Assembly (NCBI GenBank): GCA_964620605.1
Contig: CAZUHQ010000044.1
Span: 1-27,945, forward strand
Source of the DNA: Thalassotalea_E sp964620605
GTDB taxonomy: Bacteria; Pseudomonadota; Gammaproteobacteria; Enterobacterales; Alteromonadaceae
Length of the DNA: 27,945 nucleotides
Direction of reading: 5' to 3'
Shown: piece by piece, positions 17,565 to 26,124 of the stretch
Position numbering within the stretch: position 1 is the stretch's first letter
Layout of the letters: the number at the start of each line of letters is the position of its first letter
Made by a program: the position numbers and the translations under genes
The notes under the pieces: generated by a model
What the model was told of the DNA's origin: nothing
Database searches by the model: none
Seen by the model: the letters and a program-made list of their open reading frames with translations, nothing else

Positions 17565-19298
17565 TTAGTCGTTGTCTTTTAATGTACCTAAGTGGATACG
17601 GTCTGAGTTTTCAGTAGTGATTTTAGCACCACCAAATACAAACACGTCACGAGCAGGAACGTTAGTAACAAATTCCAATGCTACTTTAAAGCTGCTAGTT
17701 GAAGAATCATAACCTTCACCCGCTAGAGCATCAGTAACTAAACCTAACATGTTGCGTACACCTGGAGTTGAATCTTCAACACCTGCTGCATCTAGTGTTT
17801 GCCACTCAGTGTGCTCACCTTCAACCATGTAACGGATTGTTAAGTCACCAGTACGAGTACCTTTGTTAGTGTGACGGATGATAGGCTGAGTGTTAGGACC
17901 AAATGGAACATATGGTAAGTAGATTACCGAACCGTTAAGTTCCCACGCACCCGCGTCTAAAGACTCACCTGCAGGCATTTCAACAGCTTTAGTAGTGAAA
18001 GACTTGTCATCTTGAACACTTGCATCTAAAGTGAATGTTTGCACTGGAATTACTGGGTTTTCCATATCACCGTTATCATAACCTGGCACTGTGAAAGTTA
18101 CAGTATGAGCAGCATCAACAGCAGCACCTGTAGTCGCAGCAGTAATAGTTAATTCATTTAAATCTTCGTTTACTGCATAAGAAGTTGCCGCATCGTTAGT
18201 GCCACCAGCATATGCAACAGCAGTACCAATTTCAGCTGAAGAGTACTTACCATCTTCATTAGCATCAACTGCCGCATTAGCAAACCAAGAGAAATCACCA
18301 GCAATAACATATGAAGCTGTAGCAGGAGTTAACTCTAAACCAGTTGTGTTTTTAGTCATTGAGAACGTCATTACATCAGTTGTTGCACTGCTTTCAAATT
18401 CTTGACGGTCTGCACCAACATCGATCAACGCATCATACTTAGACGTTACCGCAGCAGTGTACTGTGGTGTTAATGTAGTAATAGTTGTTAATGCTGAAGG
18501 GTCATAATCAGTACCAGAAGTGTTAGTAGCAAAAGCTTCAATAGCTACTGCTGTAGTACTTGATAAACCAGTTGAATCCAAGAACACACCTGAAAGATCT
18601 AAGATCGCATTTGGTGCTACTGAAACTGTACCAGGTGTAGCTGATTGTACAGTGAAACGCACTTGAGAACCGTCAGCTGCAACGTCTAACACGTCAAACG
18701 TAATGTCAGCTGCAGTACCAATATTAGTGTTAGCAACAGAAGTATCTTTAACACCAGAATCACCACTAACAACAATCATAGGTGCAATTGTAGCAGCTAC
18801 ATCTATTTTCGCACCTGAGATATTAATTGTTACTGTATCTTCATCTTTAAGACCACCTAAGCCAACAACAATTGATGGAGTAATTTCAACATTAGTTGCA
18901 GTTGAGTACTCAATACCGTCTTTCAAAGGGGTAGTTGATTTAGTTTCAGCACGGTAAAAAACAGTACATGCACCAGCACCAGTCATTTGTACTTTAGTTA
19001 CGTCTGAGCCACCAGCAGCAAAAGTGATAGTATCATCTGAACCACCAGCTGATGCGATGCTTGTTACTGCAGAATCAAGTAATGTCACACCAAGATCAGT
19101 TGCTAACACATCACAGTTATCGTCGCCACCAGCTAAAGCACTATCCGCACCTAGAGCTTCAGCAGCCGCACCAGTTGGAGCTAAATCAGTTGTTAAGTCA
19201 GCTGCAACACTGTCTGTAACTGACACATAAATATTACCAGCGTTAGCTAAAGAAGCAACACCAGCAACAGATAAAGCTAAAAGAGTTTTTTTAAACAT
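17565..19298 (-). CDS. Exported S-layer-like protein, candidate Slr4-type subunit
   Basis: A 577-residue protein (about 58 kDa) with a clear Sec signal peptide MFKKTLLALSVAGVASLANA (1-20) and a mature chain rich in Ala, Thr, Asp, Val, Ser and Gly. The mature chain is very poor in Lys, Arg and Trp and shows alternating beta-strand patterns (TVTINISGAKIDV; ITFDVLDVAADGSQVRFTV). These are features of S-layer subunits. There are only two Cys (62 and 111), which could form one disulfide. A canonical EF-hand loop DANEDGKYSSAE lies at 345-356. No SLH domain, LPXTG, PEP-CTERM motif or outer-membrane barrel end was seen. A strong AAAGGA ribosome binding site (19306-19311), a long leader, its own candidate promoter and a strong terminator point to high expression. 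It directly follows gspD of a type II secretion operon. Assignment to Slr4 is from overall character, not an alignment. Confidence 0.72.
   Translation of the reverse strand: MFKKTLLALSVAGVASLANAGNIYVSVTDSVAADLTTDLAPTGAAAEALGADSALAGGDDNCDVLATDLGVTLLDSAVTSIASAGGSDDTITFAAGGSDVTKVQMTGAGACTVFYRAETKSTTPLKDGIEYSTATNVEITPSIVVGLGGLKDEDTVTINISGAKIDVAATIAPMIVVSGDSGVKDTSVANTNIGTAADITFDVLDVAADGSQVRFTVQSATPGTVSVAPNAILDLSGVFLDSTGLSSTTAVAIEAFATNTSGTDYDPSALTTITTLTPQYTAAVTSKYDALIDVGADRQEFESSATTDVMTFSMTKNTTGLELTPATASYVIAGDFSWFANAAVDANEDGKYSSAEIGTAVAYAGGTNDAATSYAVNEDLNELTITAATTGAAVDAAHTVTFTVPGYDNGDMENPVIPVQTFTLDASVQDDKSFTTKAVEMPAGESLDAGAWELNGSVIYLPYVPFGPNTQPIIRHTNKGTRTGDLTIRYMVEGEHTEWQTLDAAGVEDSTPGVRNMLGLVTDALAGEGYDSSTSSFKVALEFVTNVPARDVFVFGGAKITTENSDRIHLGTLKDND
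18231..18266 (-). other. EF-hand-type calcium-binding loop in the S-layer-like protein
   Basis: Codons 345-356 encode DANEDGKYSSAE, with Asp1, Asn3, Asp5, Gly6, a hydrophobic residue at 8, Ser9 and Glu12, matching the canonical EF-hand pattern. S-layers commonly need calcium to assemble. Binding is predicted, not shown. Confidence 0.65.
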
Positions 19299-19366
19299 TT
19301 CTTTTTCCTTTGTTTCATGAAACTGAGAAAGTAGTTTTCTCGTTGTTAGTTTTCATTTTCGTTAAA

Positions 19367-19384
19367 TTAAAACACTTGTGTTAA
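19367..19384. promoter_or_regulatory. Near-palindromic element A in the S-layer-like leader
   Basis: TTAAAACACTTGTGTTAA is a near-perfect inverted repeat. It matches element B (19398-19415) at 15 of 18 positions and lies 31 bases from it centre to centre, about three helical turns. It may be a regulator binding site or an RNA hairpin in the leader. Confidence 0.45.
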
Positions 19385-19397
19385 AGCTTTTTCTTTA

Positions 19398-19415
19398 TTA
19401 ACACACCTGTATTAA
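19398..19415. promoter_or_regulatory. Near-palindromic element B in the S-layer-like leader
   Basis: TTAACACACCTGTATTAA repeats element A with three changes. With A it gives the consensus TTAA-ACAC-TGT-TTAA (gaps of one base). It lies between the candidate promoter and the start codon. Confidence 0.45.
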
Positions 19416-19417
19416 AA

Positions 19418-19439
19418 CTTAGGCCGTCGCCTAAGCGAC
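19418..19439 (-). promoter_or_regulatory. Two mutually exclusive hairpins in the S-layer-like leader
   Basis: On the minus-strand RNA, GTCGC-TTAG-GCGAC (19439-19426) and CTTAGGC-GACG-GCCTAAG (19435-19418) share bases and cannot form together. The second, with a 7-bp stem, is followed by TTTTAAT, like a weak terminator. This layout is that of an attenuator or other leader switch, or simply a stabilising 5' hairpin. Confidence 0.45.
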
Positions 19440-19455
19440 TTCTTAACGCAAATCA

Positions 19456-19483
19456 AGTTTACGCAATGAATTTACCATGTCAA
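19456..19483 (-). promoter_or_regulatory. Candidate sigma-70 promoter of the S-layer-like gene
   Basis: A perfect TTGACA (19478-19483) is followed, 16 bases later, by TAAACT (19456-19461; four of six to the consensus). Transcription would start near 19449, giving a leader of about 150 bases. A TATAAT further upstream (19631-19636) lacks a good -35. Confidence 0.5.
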
Positions 19484-19685
19484 TACTCTAAGTTAATAAA
19501 ACAAGGTCTTTTTCTACAATTTTCATTAAAAAGAGTATTTTTTAATCTACCAGTAAGTTCAATAACTTAACTCATTGCAAAAACTACCCGATATAACTCG
19601 CCAATTCAAGCCTAATTTTTGCCACAAGCCATTATAATCAAATAATTTTAGGATAATTTTCATTTATTACCACAAATAGTTATGG

Positions 19686-21731
19686 TTAATTAAAGCTTAT
19701 TTCCTTATATGCTTGATTAAACTTACTCCTAATATCATTCCATTCATCGGCAGATTCAATTACCTTTGGAGTTACTATTACCACAAGTTCTGTTTTATCA
19801 CCACCATCAGTTTTCGCTCTAAACAAGCCACCTATTAACGGTAAATCACCTAATACAGGAACCTTGGATTCTTTTTTATTGCTGTTTGAACTGATCAGTC
19901 CGCCTAATACTATTGTTTGACCACTTTCAGCAATCACTTCAGTGCTAATGCTACGTTCAAAAACTGACGGACTAATCACCGAGGTGCCTCCGGCATCCAC
20001 CTCATTACTTATTTTTTGCTTAATCTCCATTAATACCACCCCTTGCGCATTAACCGTTGGCGTTACCGATAACTCGACCCCTGTCTTACGATATTCGATT
20101 GAGGTAGTTTGCTTATTAGTACCAAGAGGGTCACTACTGGTTTCACCAACAATAGGGATATCCGTACCGACAGTAATGGTTGCGTTAACGCCATCACGTA
20201 CCACTAGCGAAGGTTTAGAAAGAATATTTACCAGACTATTAGTTTGCAAAAGGTTCATTGCAACATTGCCATTAGCGCCCTGAAGTAAATAAGATAAGCC
20301 ACCAAACCCTTCTCCCATAAAGGCTCCTTGGGTAGAAAACCCATAATTTCCCTTTGAAAAAGCAAACTCAACCCCTTGCTTAAACTCATCGGTTAATGTG
20401 ACTTCTGCAATCATCATTTCTAACATCACTTGTTTGGGTAAAACATCTAATTTTCTAATCAGCGGCAACATCTGCTTATAATCTTGTCCGGTACAGAAAA
20501 AAATAAGGGAGTTTGTTCGCTCATCTACTACCATTTTCATATCCCTAGAACTTGCACTAGTTACACGACGACGGTCAGCTTTTTTATTTTCAGTTGCCGC
20601 AGACGTACTGTTACCGATTAAACCACCTGTTGAATCAATTAACGCTTGTAGGCTTTCCCCCATATCAATGGCTCGAGAAAACTTAGGGGCATATGTAAAA
20701 TACTGCTTTTCCTGAGTCGTAATGGGTTGATCTATTTTTTCCGCCCAATAAACCGCCCTATCAATAATATCCTTATTATTAGCAAATAAAATTACGGAAC
20801 CTTGATCATTCAAGGTCACAATAGATAACGCCATCTTAGTCGTAGAACCCGTTCCAAGAGAGATACCTTCTTGATCTAATAATTCTTTTAGCTTCTGAAT
20901 TAGGTCCTTACTATTGATAAAAACACTCTCATAAATACCAATATGGCGATTTTGCAGTCTTGGCTGATCCATTATCTGAATCAACTCTAAGGCCTTAACT
21001 ATTTCACGGCGCTTTCCTTGTATAGTGATAGCATTTCTATCCTGATCAGGGATAGATTTCACCCCTGTAAGTTGACGCAGCGTATTACCTAAAGATACTT
21101 GCATACCATATTCAAAAGGCACAAGCTGAACAATATCCGAAGAAGTATTAGGCACATCGTCCATCCCCTTACCGTAGCCATAAACAATGTTGCCAGTTTG
21201 GCTCTCAGCACTTTTATGTATATAAAAAATATCATCGTCAAACCGGACGGCATATTTTCGTTTAGTCAACAACTCTTCGGTTAATGCGAATAGTTTACGA
21301 GCACTTATTGACTCTTGCAAATTCATAGTAACAGGTTGAGCATCTTGATTCACTTCATCGCCAAGCACATAACTTACATTCAGCTGCTGCCCTAACACTT
21401 GATGTAGATAATCTTTTAGTGGCAAAGAATCTGCCGTTATTTTCACTAACTGCTCGTCACTAAACCGTTTTAAAACATCTTCAGCCGTTTTAGAATTCTT
21501 AGTATTTAGTTTTAACGGCGGTATAAAACGAAATTTTTGCGTTGTTTCGGCCTGTTGTTTTGAGTCTTGGGCATTAACGTTATCATTATAGTCTTCATCG
21601 TTAATTGTTCTCTCACCTCGCAAATAAGAGTGTTCTGGTGAAAACTTTTCAGATGGCTTAGACGCACAACCACCTAAAACGATCATTAACATGAGGCTAT
21701 TTACAATTATTCTGCTTTGATCAAATTTCAT
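19686..21731 (-). CDS. gspD: Type II secretion outer-membrane secretin (GspD-like lipoprotein)
   Basis: A 681-residue secretin. It starts with a lipoprotein signal whose lipobox LGGC puts the lipidated Cys at 22, so it may reach the outer membrane without a separate pilotin. Periplasmic N-domains follow: a stretch resembling the STN/N0 fold (about 90-165; ITADSLPLKDYLHQVLGQQLNVSYV) and a ring-building domain (LVPFEYGMQVSLGNTLRQLTG). The secretin core occupies about residues 425-665, with KQVMLEMMIAEV, LSKPSLVVRDGVNATITVGTDIP, SIEYRKTGVELSVTP, and VPVLGDLPLIGGLF near the end. It forms the ring through which the folded substrate leaves. It is the last gene of the Gsp operon and lies directly upstream of the S-layer-like gene with no strong terminator between them, so some read-through is possible. 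Confidence 0.93.
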   Translation of the reverse strand: MKFDQSRIIVNSLMLMIVLGGCASKPSEKFSPEHSYLRGERTINDEDYNDNVNAQDSKQQAETTQKFRFIPPLKLNTKNSKTAEDVLKRFSDEQLVKITADSLPLKDYLHQVLGQQLNVSYVLGDEVNQDAQPVTMNLQESISARKLFALTEELLTKRKYAVRFDDDIFYIHKSAESQTGNIVYGYGKGMDDVPNTSSDIVQLVPFEYGMQVSLGNTLRQLTGVKSIPDQDRNAITIQGKRREIVKALELIQIMDQPRLQNRHIGIYESVFINSKDLIQKLKELLDQEGISLGTGSTTKMALSIVTLNDQGSVILFANNKDIIDRAVYWAEKIDQPITTQEKQYFTYAPKFSRAIDMGESLQALIDSTGGLIGNSTSAATENKKADRRRVTSASSRDMKMVVDERTNSLIFFCTGQDYKQMLPLIRKLDVLPKQVMLEMMIAEVTLTDEFKQGVEFAFSKGNYGFSTQGAFMGEGFGGLSYLLQGANGNVAMNLLQTNSLVNILSKPSLVVRDGVNATITVGTDIPIVGETSSDPLGTNKQTTSIEYRKTGVELSVTPTVNAQGVVLMEIKQKISNEVDAGGTSVISPSVFERSISTEVIAESGQTIVLGGLISSNSNKKESKVPVLGDLPLIGGLFRAKTDGGDKTELVVIVTPKVIESADEWNDIRSKFNQAYKEISFN

Positions 21732-21744
21732 AATGCGCTTACTT

Positions 21745-22311
21745 TTATTTAGTATCTTCTACTTGATACATGTTTAGTGTTATTTCTTGTTTACCCTGAG
21801 CATGTGTTCGGCTCAAATACACTTGTGTATTGTTCATGACTTTCAAATTAAAATCATGAACTAGTGTATTATCCTGATACTCTTCAATTTTACTCTCTGC
21901 AGTTTTTACATTGGTAAATAACAATAACGCTTTCTTATTGCTGTTACTCGCGTCAATCACCGCTTTTAATTCAATTTTATATTCACCAACATATACTTCA
22001 GACAATTCACCAGTTTGTGCTAACTGCTGCTTAAGGGATAACCCTTTATTTTCTTCCTGTGCAGCCTGTTCCACTTCTTCTGATAAAATATATTTACTAT
22101 ACAGTTCTACTAATTTCTTTACCTCAGCTTCTGACAACTGTCTCGATGTAAAATTCACATCTTCTAACAATTCACGTGAAAAATCAGCCGCGTTATTACT
22201 AAATGTAAAGCGCTCGGTAAAATCGTTAATAACCAGCAAGCCTGCAATTAAAATGCTTATGATAACTGTAGGCTGACAAGAATACGCGATAATTCTTTGG
22301 AAATTCATCAT
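21745..22311 (-). CDS. GspC/PilP-like inner-membrane protein with HR domain, no PDZ
   Basis: A 188-residue bitopic protein with an N-terminal membrane helix (about 14-30, TVIISILIAGLLVIN). After a helical region, residues 105-186 form a small beta domain whose pattern matches the GspC homology region: YKIELKAVIDASNSNKKALL, then HDFNLKVMNNTQVYLSRT and GKQEITLNMY at the end. In the type II system this domain binds the N0 domain of the secretin and links it to the inner-membrane platform. No PDZ domain follows, so it is shorter than GspC of pathogens and more like PilP. Its place between gspM and gspD also matches PilP. It starts directly after the gspM stop; a second ATG one codon in is equally possible. 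Confidence 0.72.
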   Translation of the reverse strand: MMNFQRIIAYSCQPTVIISILIAGLLVINDFTERFTFSNNAADFSRELLEDVNFTSRQLSEAEVKKLVELYSKYILSEEVEQAAQEENKGLSLKQQLAQTGELSEVYVGEYKIELKAVIDASNSNKKALLLFTNVKTAESKIEEYQDNTLVHDFNLKVMNNTQVYLSRTHAQGKQEITLNMYQVEDTK

Positions 22312-22935
22312 TTATCCACCCACTTTTTCTAACTGAACCTTAGTTTCTTGCTGCGCGGCAATTAGACTTAATGATGACTCTAGTTCAGTAGCTTTCATAT
22401 AAAAAGTTCTTATCAATCTAATTGTTATTCGCCCTAGTTTTCCTGGCTTTTGTCTTGAAAATGACATACTGAACTCGGAAAAATCTGAATACTTAGTGTC
22501 TTGAGCAAGATACAACATATATTGAAAGACCTGCTCACCTTTACCCGAAAATGAATATTCCAGACCGAATTCATCAATAGGCGCACCCTGGTTTTTGACA
22601 GTAGTTTGCCAGCCAATATTACTGATTTTTAATTCGAACTTTTCTAATTCTTCTTCTACCTGCTTTTGTATTTTCCTTTTAAAAGCATCAGGGTTTTGTG
22701 CCGTGTAAAAGGACGATGACAATACAACTAAGCTTTGTTCAGCTTCTCTATGAGCTAATTCTAATTTTTCCTGTTGATAAATTAATTGTTCTATTTTACC
22801 CACTTTTTTGTCTAACAACCTTAATTGAACTATTTGTTTATCCTGCCATTCAACTAAAGGAACAAATATAAATTTAATTGATAAAAGAACAGCAATGAGA
22901 ATTAACGCCATTGAATGTTTTCTTAACTCATTCAT
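22312..22935 (-). CDS. gspM: Type II secretion platform protein GspM-like
   Basis: A 207-residue inner-membrane protein with a short cytoplasmic start, one membrane helix (about 9-28), a coiled-coil segment (WQDKQIVQLRLLDKKVGKIEQ; to about residue 75) and a periplasmic ferredoxin-like domain (KISNIGWQT; LEYSFSGKGEQVFQYMLYL; LGRITIRLIR). This is the GspM/PilO plan. It pairs with GspL in the platform. It overlaps gspL by eight bases, a sign of translational coupling. A long C-terminal tail follows the domain. Confidence 0.8.
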   Translation of the reverse strand: MNELRKHSMALILIAVLLSIKFIFVPLVEWQDKQIVQLRLLDKKVGKIEQLIYQQEKLELAHREAEQSLVVLSSSFYTAQNPDAFKRKIQKQVEEELEKFELKISNIGWQTTVKNQGAPIDEFGLEYSFSGKGEQVFQYMLYLAQDTKYSDFSEFSMSFSRQKPGKLGRITIRLIRTFYMKATELESSLSLIAAQQETKVQLEKVGG

Positions 22936-24079
22936 TCGTTACTCCTTGTGCATCATCAGCAAGCTTGTTATCGAGTACAACTTTTCCTTTATGAAGCTCA
23001 ATACTAATTTGAAAGCTATCTTTGTTGCGCTGTTTTCGAACAGGCGCTTCAAAACGAGCTAAAAGAATATTTGGTTCACTCGCTAAACGATCTAACAATG
23101 CAGAAGCATCTTCCGTACGACCACGAATAATAAATTTTTCATTTTGTCGAACAATTGAACGAATATCGACAGTTTCAAAAATGGGATTCAATGCAACCCA
23201 TAAAGCAGCAATACTATTTTTATCCGACCAAAATTCATTAAGCTTTTGATTATAGTTTTGCTTATTTTCTACATCAGTTTGTATCTGCAATAGTCTTGAT
23301 ACTTTACTATCTTGCTGTGCCAACTGACTTTCGAGATACGAAATCTTCCCATTTAAATAGATACTACCTATCAGCAAATATGAAAAATATACGAACATTC
23401 CCGGAATAACGAGCGATGAAAGCACATTTTTTAATTTCAATCTCGACGGTTTTACCCAAAACGCTGTAAGCTGCGCTAAAGATAAACAAGTAATGGCTCT
23501 AGCAAAAACACTTGCTTTATCTGAATGAACAATCGTAGATTCTTTTTCTACTGAAATACCGACTGACAAAGCGAAATTCTCTGCAGAATTTATCACACCT
23601 TTGCATTTAGCAGACTGAATAACCTGATTAAACACTGTAAAAAAAGTTACTTCCTGTTGTCTGTTAAAAACGGACAAAACATCGCCGTTATTAATACTTT
23701 GGGCAAATAATAATGACTCAGGTATTCGTAACCAGGCTTTTGGTACTTGTTCTGAAAAACACCAGGAGTTGATAACTGACTTACTTTCGGTAATATTTTG
23801 TATTAAGAAGCGCTGTTTTTCTTCTAATTGAAGCTGAACAAGCTTAAGTAGTTCTTTTTTATCAGAAACTGGATAATCATGTTTTGTTTCTGTATAAAAA
23901 TCAGAAGAAACAATTAGAACATTTTGCTTAGTTTCACCACTAGACTTAACAAATGATAATTCACCGCTATTATCAGCAAACAAATATAAGTCACCATCAA
24001 AATAAGCACAAAATTTCACTAAAAATTTTGATACTAATTTTTTATAAAGCCCTTGCTGCTGTTCTACTTTTGCATTCAT
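22928..24079 (-). CDS. gspL: Type II secretion platform protein GspL-like
   Basis: A 383-residue protein with a cytoplasmic actin-like region (about 1-205; e.g. AYFDGDLYLFADNSGELSF), one membrane helix at about 220-240 (VIPGMFVYFSYLLIGSIYL), a coiled coil (YLESQLAQQDSKVSRLLQI) and a periplasmic ferredoxin-like domain (FETVDIRSIVRQNEKFIIRG to the end). GspL links the GspE ATPase to the inner membrane and pairs with GspM. The order L-M-C-D here parallels PilM/N-O-P-Q of type IV pili. The start is four bases after gspK. The cytoplasmic part is divergent, so the gene is recognised mainly from layout and neighbours. Confidence 0.82.
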   Translation of the reverse strand: MNAKVEQQQGLYKKLVSKFLVKFCAYFDGDLYLFADNSGELSFVKSSGETKQNVLIVSSDFYTETKHDYPVSDKKELLKLVQLQLEEKQRFLIQNITESKSVINSWCFSEQVPKAWLRIPESLLFAQSINNGDVLSVFNRQQEVTFFTVFNQVIQSAKCKGVINSAENFALSVGISVEKESTIVHSDKASVFARAITCLSLAQLTAFWVKPSRLKLKNVLSSLVIPGMFVYFSYLLIGSIYLNGKISYLESQLAQQDSKVSRLLQIQTDVENKQNYNQKLNEFWSDKNSIAALWVALNPIFETVDIRSIVRQNEKFIIRGRTEDASALLDRLASEPNILLARFEAPVRKQRNKDSFQISIELHKGKVVLDNKLADDAQGVTNE

Positions 24080-24083
24080 ATTA

Positions 24084-24968
24084 TTATTTTCTGTCAGATA
24101 GCATATTTATTGGACCATAACTCTCTTTTGAGTATGGTGATAAAGAGACAACAATCTCTTTTTTGACATTAGCCGATTCAATTTTTGCATCAAATAGAAT
24201 TTTAAGTACATTAGACGCCCTAAAGCTCATATCATCTTCTTCTTCAATCCCCGTAATTTTAATAAAGTTTGATTTGCTCAATTGATGATTACTTCTTAAC
24301 AACATCACTTGTGCTGCGGCTTCTGAGTTACTTAATGCTTCAATCATCGCCGCATTAGCTAACATTGGATTAAAATCGCCAAAAAAGAAGATGGTAAAAT
24401 AATCTGTAAATACCCTCATTTCCGCGTCAGTCAATGATAATATGTGCTTTACTTCTGTTACATCAGGCACAGGACCATTACGCACCAAAAAACTAGCAGC
24501 ACTAGTCTCCCTCCCTAAGGGTCGGGTGATACTATCAACATCTTGCCAATCAAACAAGCGATCTAATATTTCCTCACTTCTTTGCTCATTTATTCCTAAA
24601 TAATTAAATAGCTTTTTTACCCGTCCCTTATGAACACTGTGTAAATTCATCAAGGTTGCCTGATCTTGGATAGTTATCATCACTCGATCATTTATTGCAA
24701 AAGGGGTGTTATAAAAATTCCATTTGCTTGCAACGCTTACTTCCTCACTATCTGTACTCTCTTGAAGTTTATCCGAAGTCAATAAATGGAAGAGCAATTC
24801 GGCCTCAGCTGAATGTATAGCAAGTTCGGATGCAGCTTTATCCTGAGCCATCATAGCCATATTAATTTGCTGCTTTGCAGTTTGGGTTAAATATAAAGCA
24901 AACACAGACAAAATAGCGGTAATAATTAGAATTTGGATTAACGCAATGCCGTTTTCTTTTTTTATCAT
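24084..24968 (-). CDS. gspK: Type II secretion minor pseudopilin GspK
   Basis: A 294-residue pseudopilin with prepilin cleavage after Gly7 (ENG | IALIQILI). As usual in GspK, the +5 residue of the mature chain is not Glu (here it is Gln). The large inserted helical domain contains the family marks: MNLHSVHKGRVKKLF, ILDRLFDWQDVDS, and the region around LGRETSAASFLVRNGPVPDV. GspK sits at the tip of the pseudopilus with GspI and GspJ. Its ATG overlaps the gspJ stop by four bases (ATGA). Acidic residues in the inserted domain could bind calcium, as in other GspK proteins, but I cannot assign sites. Confidence 0.9.
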   Translation of the reverse strand: MIKKENGIALIQILIITAILSVFALYLTQTAKQQINMAMMAQDKAASELAIHSAEAELLFHLLTSDKLQESTDSEEVSVASKWNFYNTPFAINDRVMITIQDQATLMNLHSVHKGRVKKLFNYLGINEQRSEEILDRLFDWQDVDSITRPLGRETSAASFLVRNGPVPDVTEVKHILSLTDAEMRVFTDYFTIFFFGDFNPMLANAAMIEALSNSEAAAQVMLLRSNHQLSKSNFIKITGIEEEDDMSFRASNVLKILFDAKIESANVKKEIVVSLSPYSKESYGPINMLSDRK

Positions 24969-25657
24969 GATGAAACATCTACATAAGACGACAAATATCT
25001 TAACGTTCTTCTATCAAAATGAACTTTAAAATTAATCAATTTTTCATCGATTTTAATCTCTACTTCCATTTGCAATGGTAAAAGTTGCCTATCAATTCCT
25101 GAAAAATCACTACGCCATAAAGGAGGTTTGAGAGTTTCACTACTATCTGCATATTCCATATAATCATCCCAACCGAGATAACTAAAACTTACATTTTGAA
25201 TATCTTCCAATAAAGTTACTGTATGCTCAAACTCAATGTTTTGCTGGGGAGATAATAATAATAAATGTTCTGTACTTACTGATTGATATATCAAATCATA
25301 TAGGCCATTGTCTTTCTTTAATGTACTCAACCTGAAGACCTCAGGGTAATATTGAGAAAACAATCCTGAACGGCTTATAGATAACAAACGATCATTAAAA
25401 CCTATAAAAAAAAATGCGGGTTTGCTATATGAAAAATTTTTTTCGGTTACAATATACGGCTGAACTCCTCTTAATAAGTCAACCACTAAATTCAAATTTT
25501 TGGTTATTCTTGTTGTTTTATTAAAACTACCAAGCTCCTTATCCCAACGATTAGCGATCATTTGATATGCGTATGTACCAGTAAATAACAACGCACTTAA
25601 GATGGATATTGCTATTAATAATTCAATTAAAGTAAAGCCTGAATTCTTATTTATCAT
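24965..25657 (-). CDS. gspJ: Type II secretion minor pseudopilin GspJ
   Basis: A 230-residue pseudopilin with cleavage after Gly7 (NSG | FTLIELLIAISIL) and Glu at +5. The length and the late beta-rich region (VSFSYLGWDDYMEYADSS; LPLQMEVEIKIDEKLINFKV) match GspJ, which has W-x-P-type aromatic motifs near its end (KPPLWRSDF here). It forms the tip complex with GspI and GspK. It overlaps the 3' end of the gspI-like gene by 11 bases and the start of gspK by four. Confidence 0.87.
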   Translation of the reverse strand: MINKNSGFTLIELLIAISILSALLFTGTYAYQMIANRWDKELGSFNKTTRITKNLNLVVDLLRGVQPYIVTEKNFSYSKPAFFFIGFNDRLLSISRSGLFSQYYPEVFRLSTLKKDNGLYDLIYQSVSTEHLLLLSPQQNIEFEHTVTLLEDIQNVSFSYLGWDDYMEYADSSETLKPPLWRSDFSGIDRQLLPLQMEVEIKIDEKLINFKVHFDRRTLRYLSSYVDVSS

Positions 25658-26081
25658 TCCAACTCAATTCTTTAAAGAAATACTTTGACGTTGATACATC
25701 ATCATTCATCACCAATTCCACTTGCCATAATTTATATTTTTTAGCGCTTTCAATCACTTTACCTGAATCGACATCAAAAAATTTGGGAGGTGCTTTATAA
25801 TCAAGTAATATAGCTTTCCATTGGTAAGAGACCTCAAATGAACTCCCTTTGCCATTTAACTCAGCGCCTTCTTCATTGCCTTGCCCTCTAATATCTTCTC
25901 TAATATTTGAAATAACAATCGGTAATAATCCACTGATTAGCATATGGCTATTAGCTTTTTCAGATGAAAGATATGCCCCTCGATAAATAAGCGACACTGC
26001 AGCAATTGAGGAAAATAAAATAACGCTGGCAACTAATATTTCTATTAATGTAAAACCCTGTGTGTATTTTATTTTATGCAT
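25647..26081 (-). CDS. gspI: Type II secretion minor pseudopilin GspI-like
   Basis: A 144-residue pseudopilin with cleavage after Gly9 (TQG | FTLIEILVASVILFSSIAAVSLI) and Glu at +5. Its small size, its position between the GspH-like and GspJ genes, and a C-terminal domain with KLWQVELVMNDDV suggest GspI, which nucleates the tip complex. The ILVASVILFSSIAAVSL stretch fits the ALVALAVxAxAxxA pattern of GspI. The 43-base gap before it is the largest inside the operon. Confidence 0.8.
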   Translation of the reverse strand: MHKIKYTQGFTLIEILVASVILFSSIAAVSLIYRGAYLSSEKANSHMLISGLLPIVISNIREDIRGQGNEEGAELNGKGSSFEVSYQWKAILLDYKAPPKFFDVDSGKVIESAKKYKLWQVELVMNDDVSTSKYFFKELSWNDK

Positions 26082-26124
26082 AATACTTAGATATTACTTG
26101 TTATTGATATTTTTTTGATGATGT

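Noticed and set aside
17565..17700. A PEP-CTERM, LPXTG or SLH-type anchor at the end of the S-layer-like protein
   Set aside because: The C-terminus ends HLGTLKDND with no hydrophobic helix, sorting motif or SLH pattern.
18199..19230. Several plus-strand open frames opposite the S-layer-like gene
   Set aside because: They follow from the Ala/Thr/Val-rich codon pattern on the other strand; no start signals.
19942..20283. Plus-strand open frame of 113 codons opposite the secretin gene
   Set aside because: It lies wholly inside gspD, whose protein is clearly conserved; no ribosome binding site or recognisable domain.
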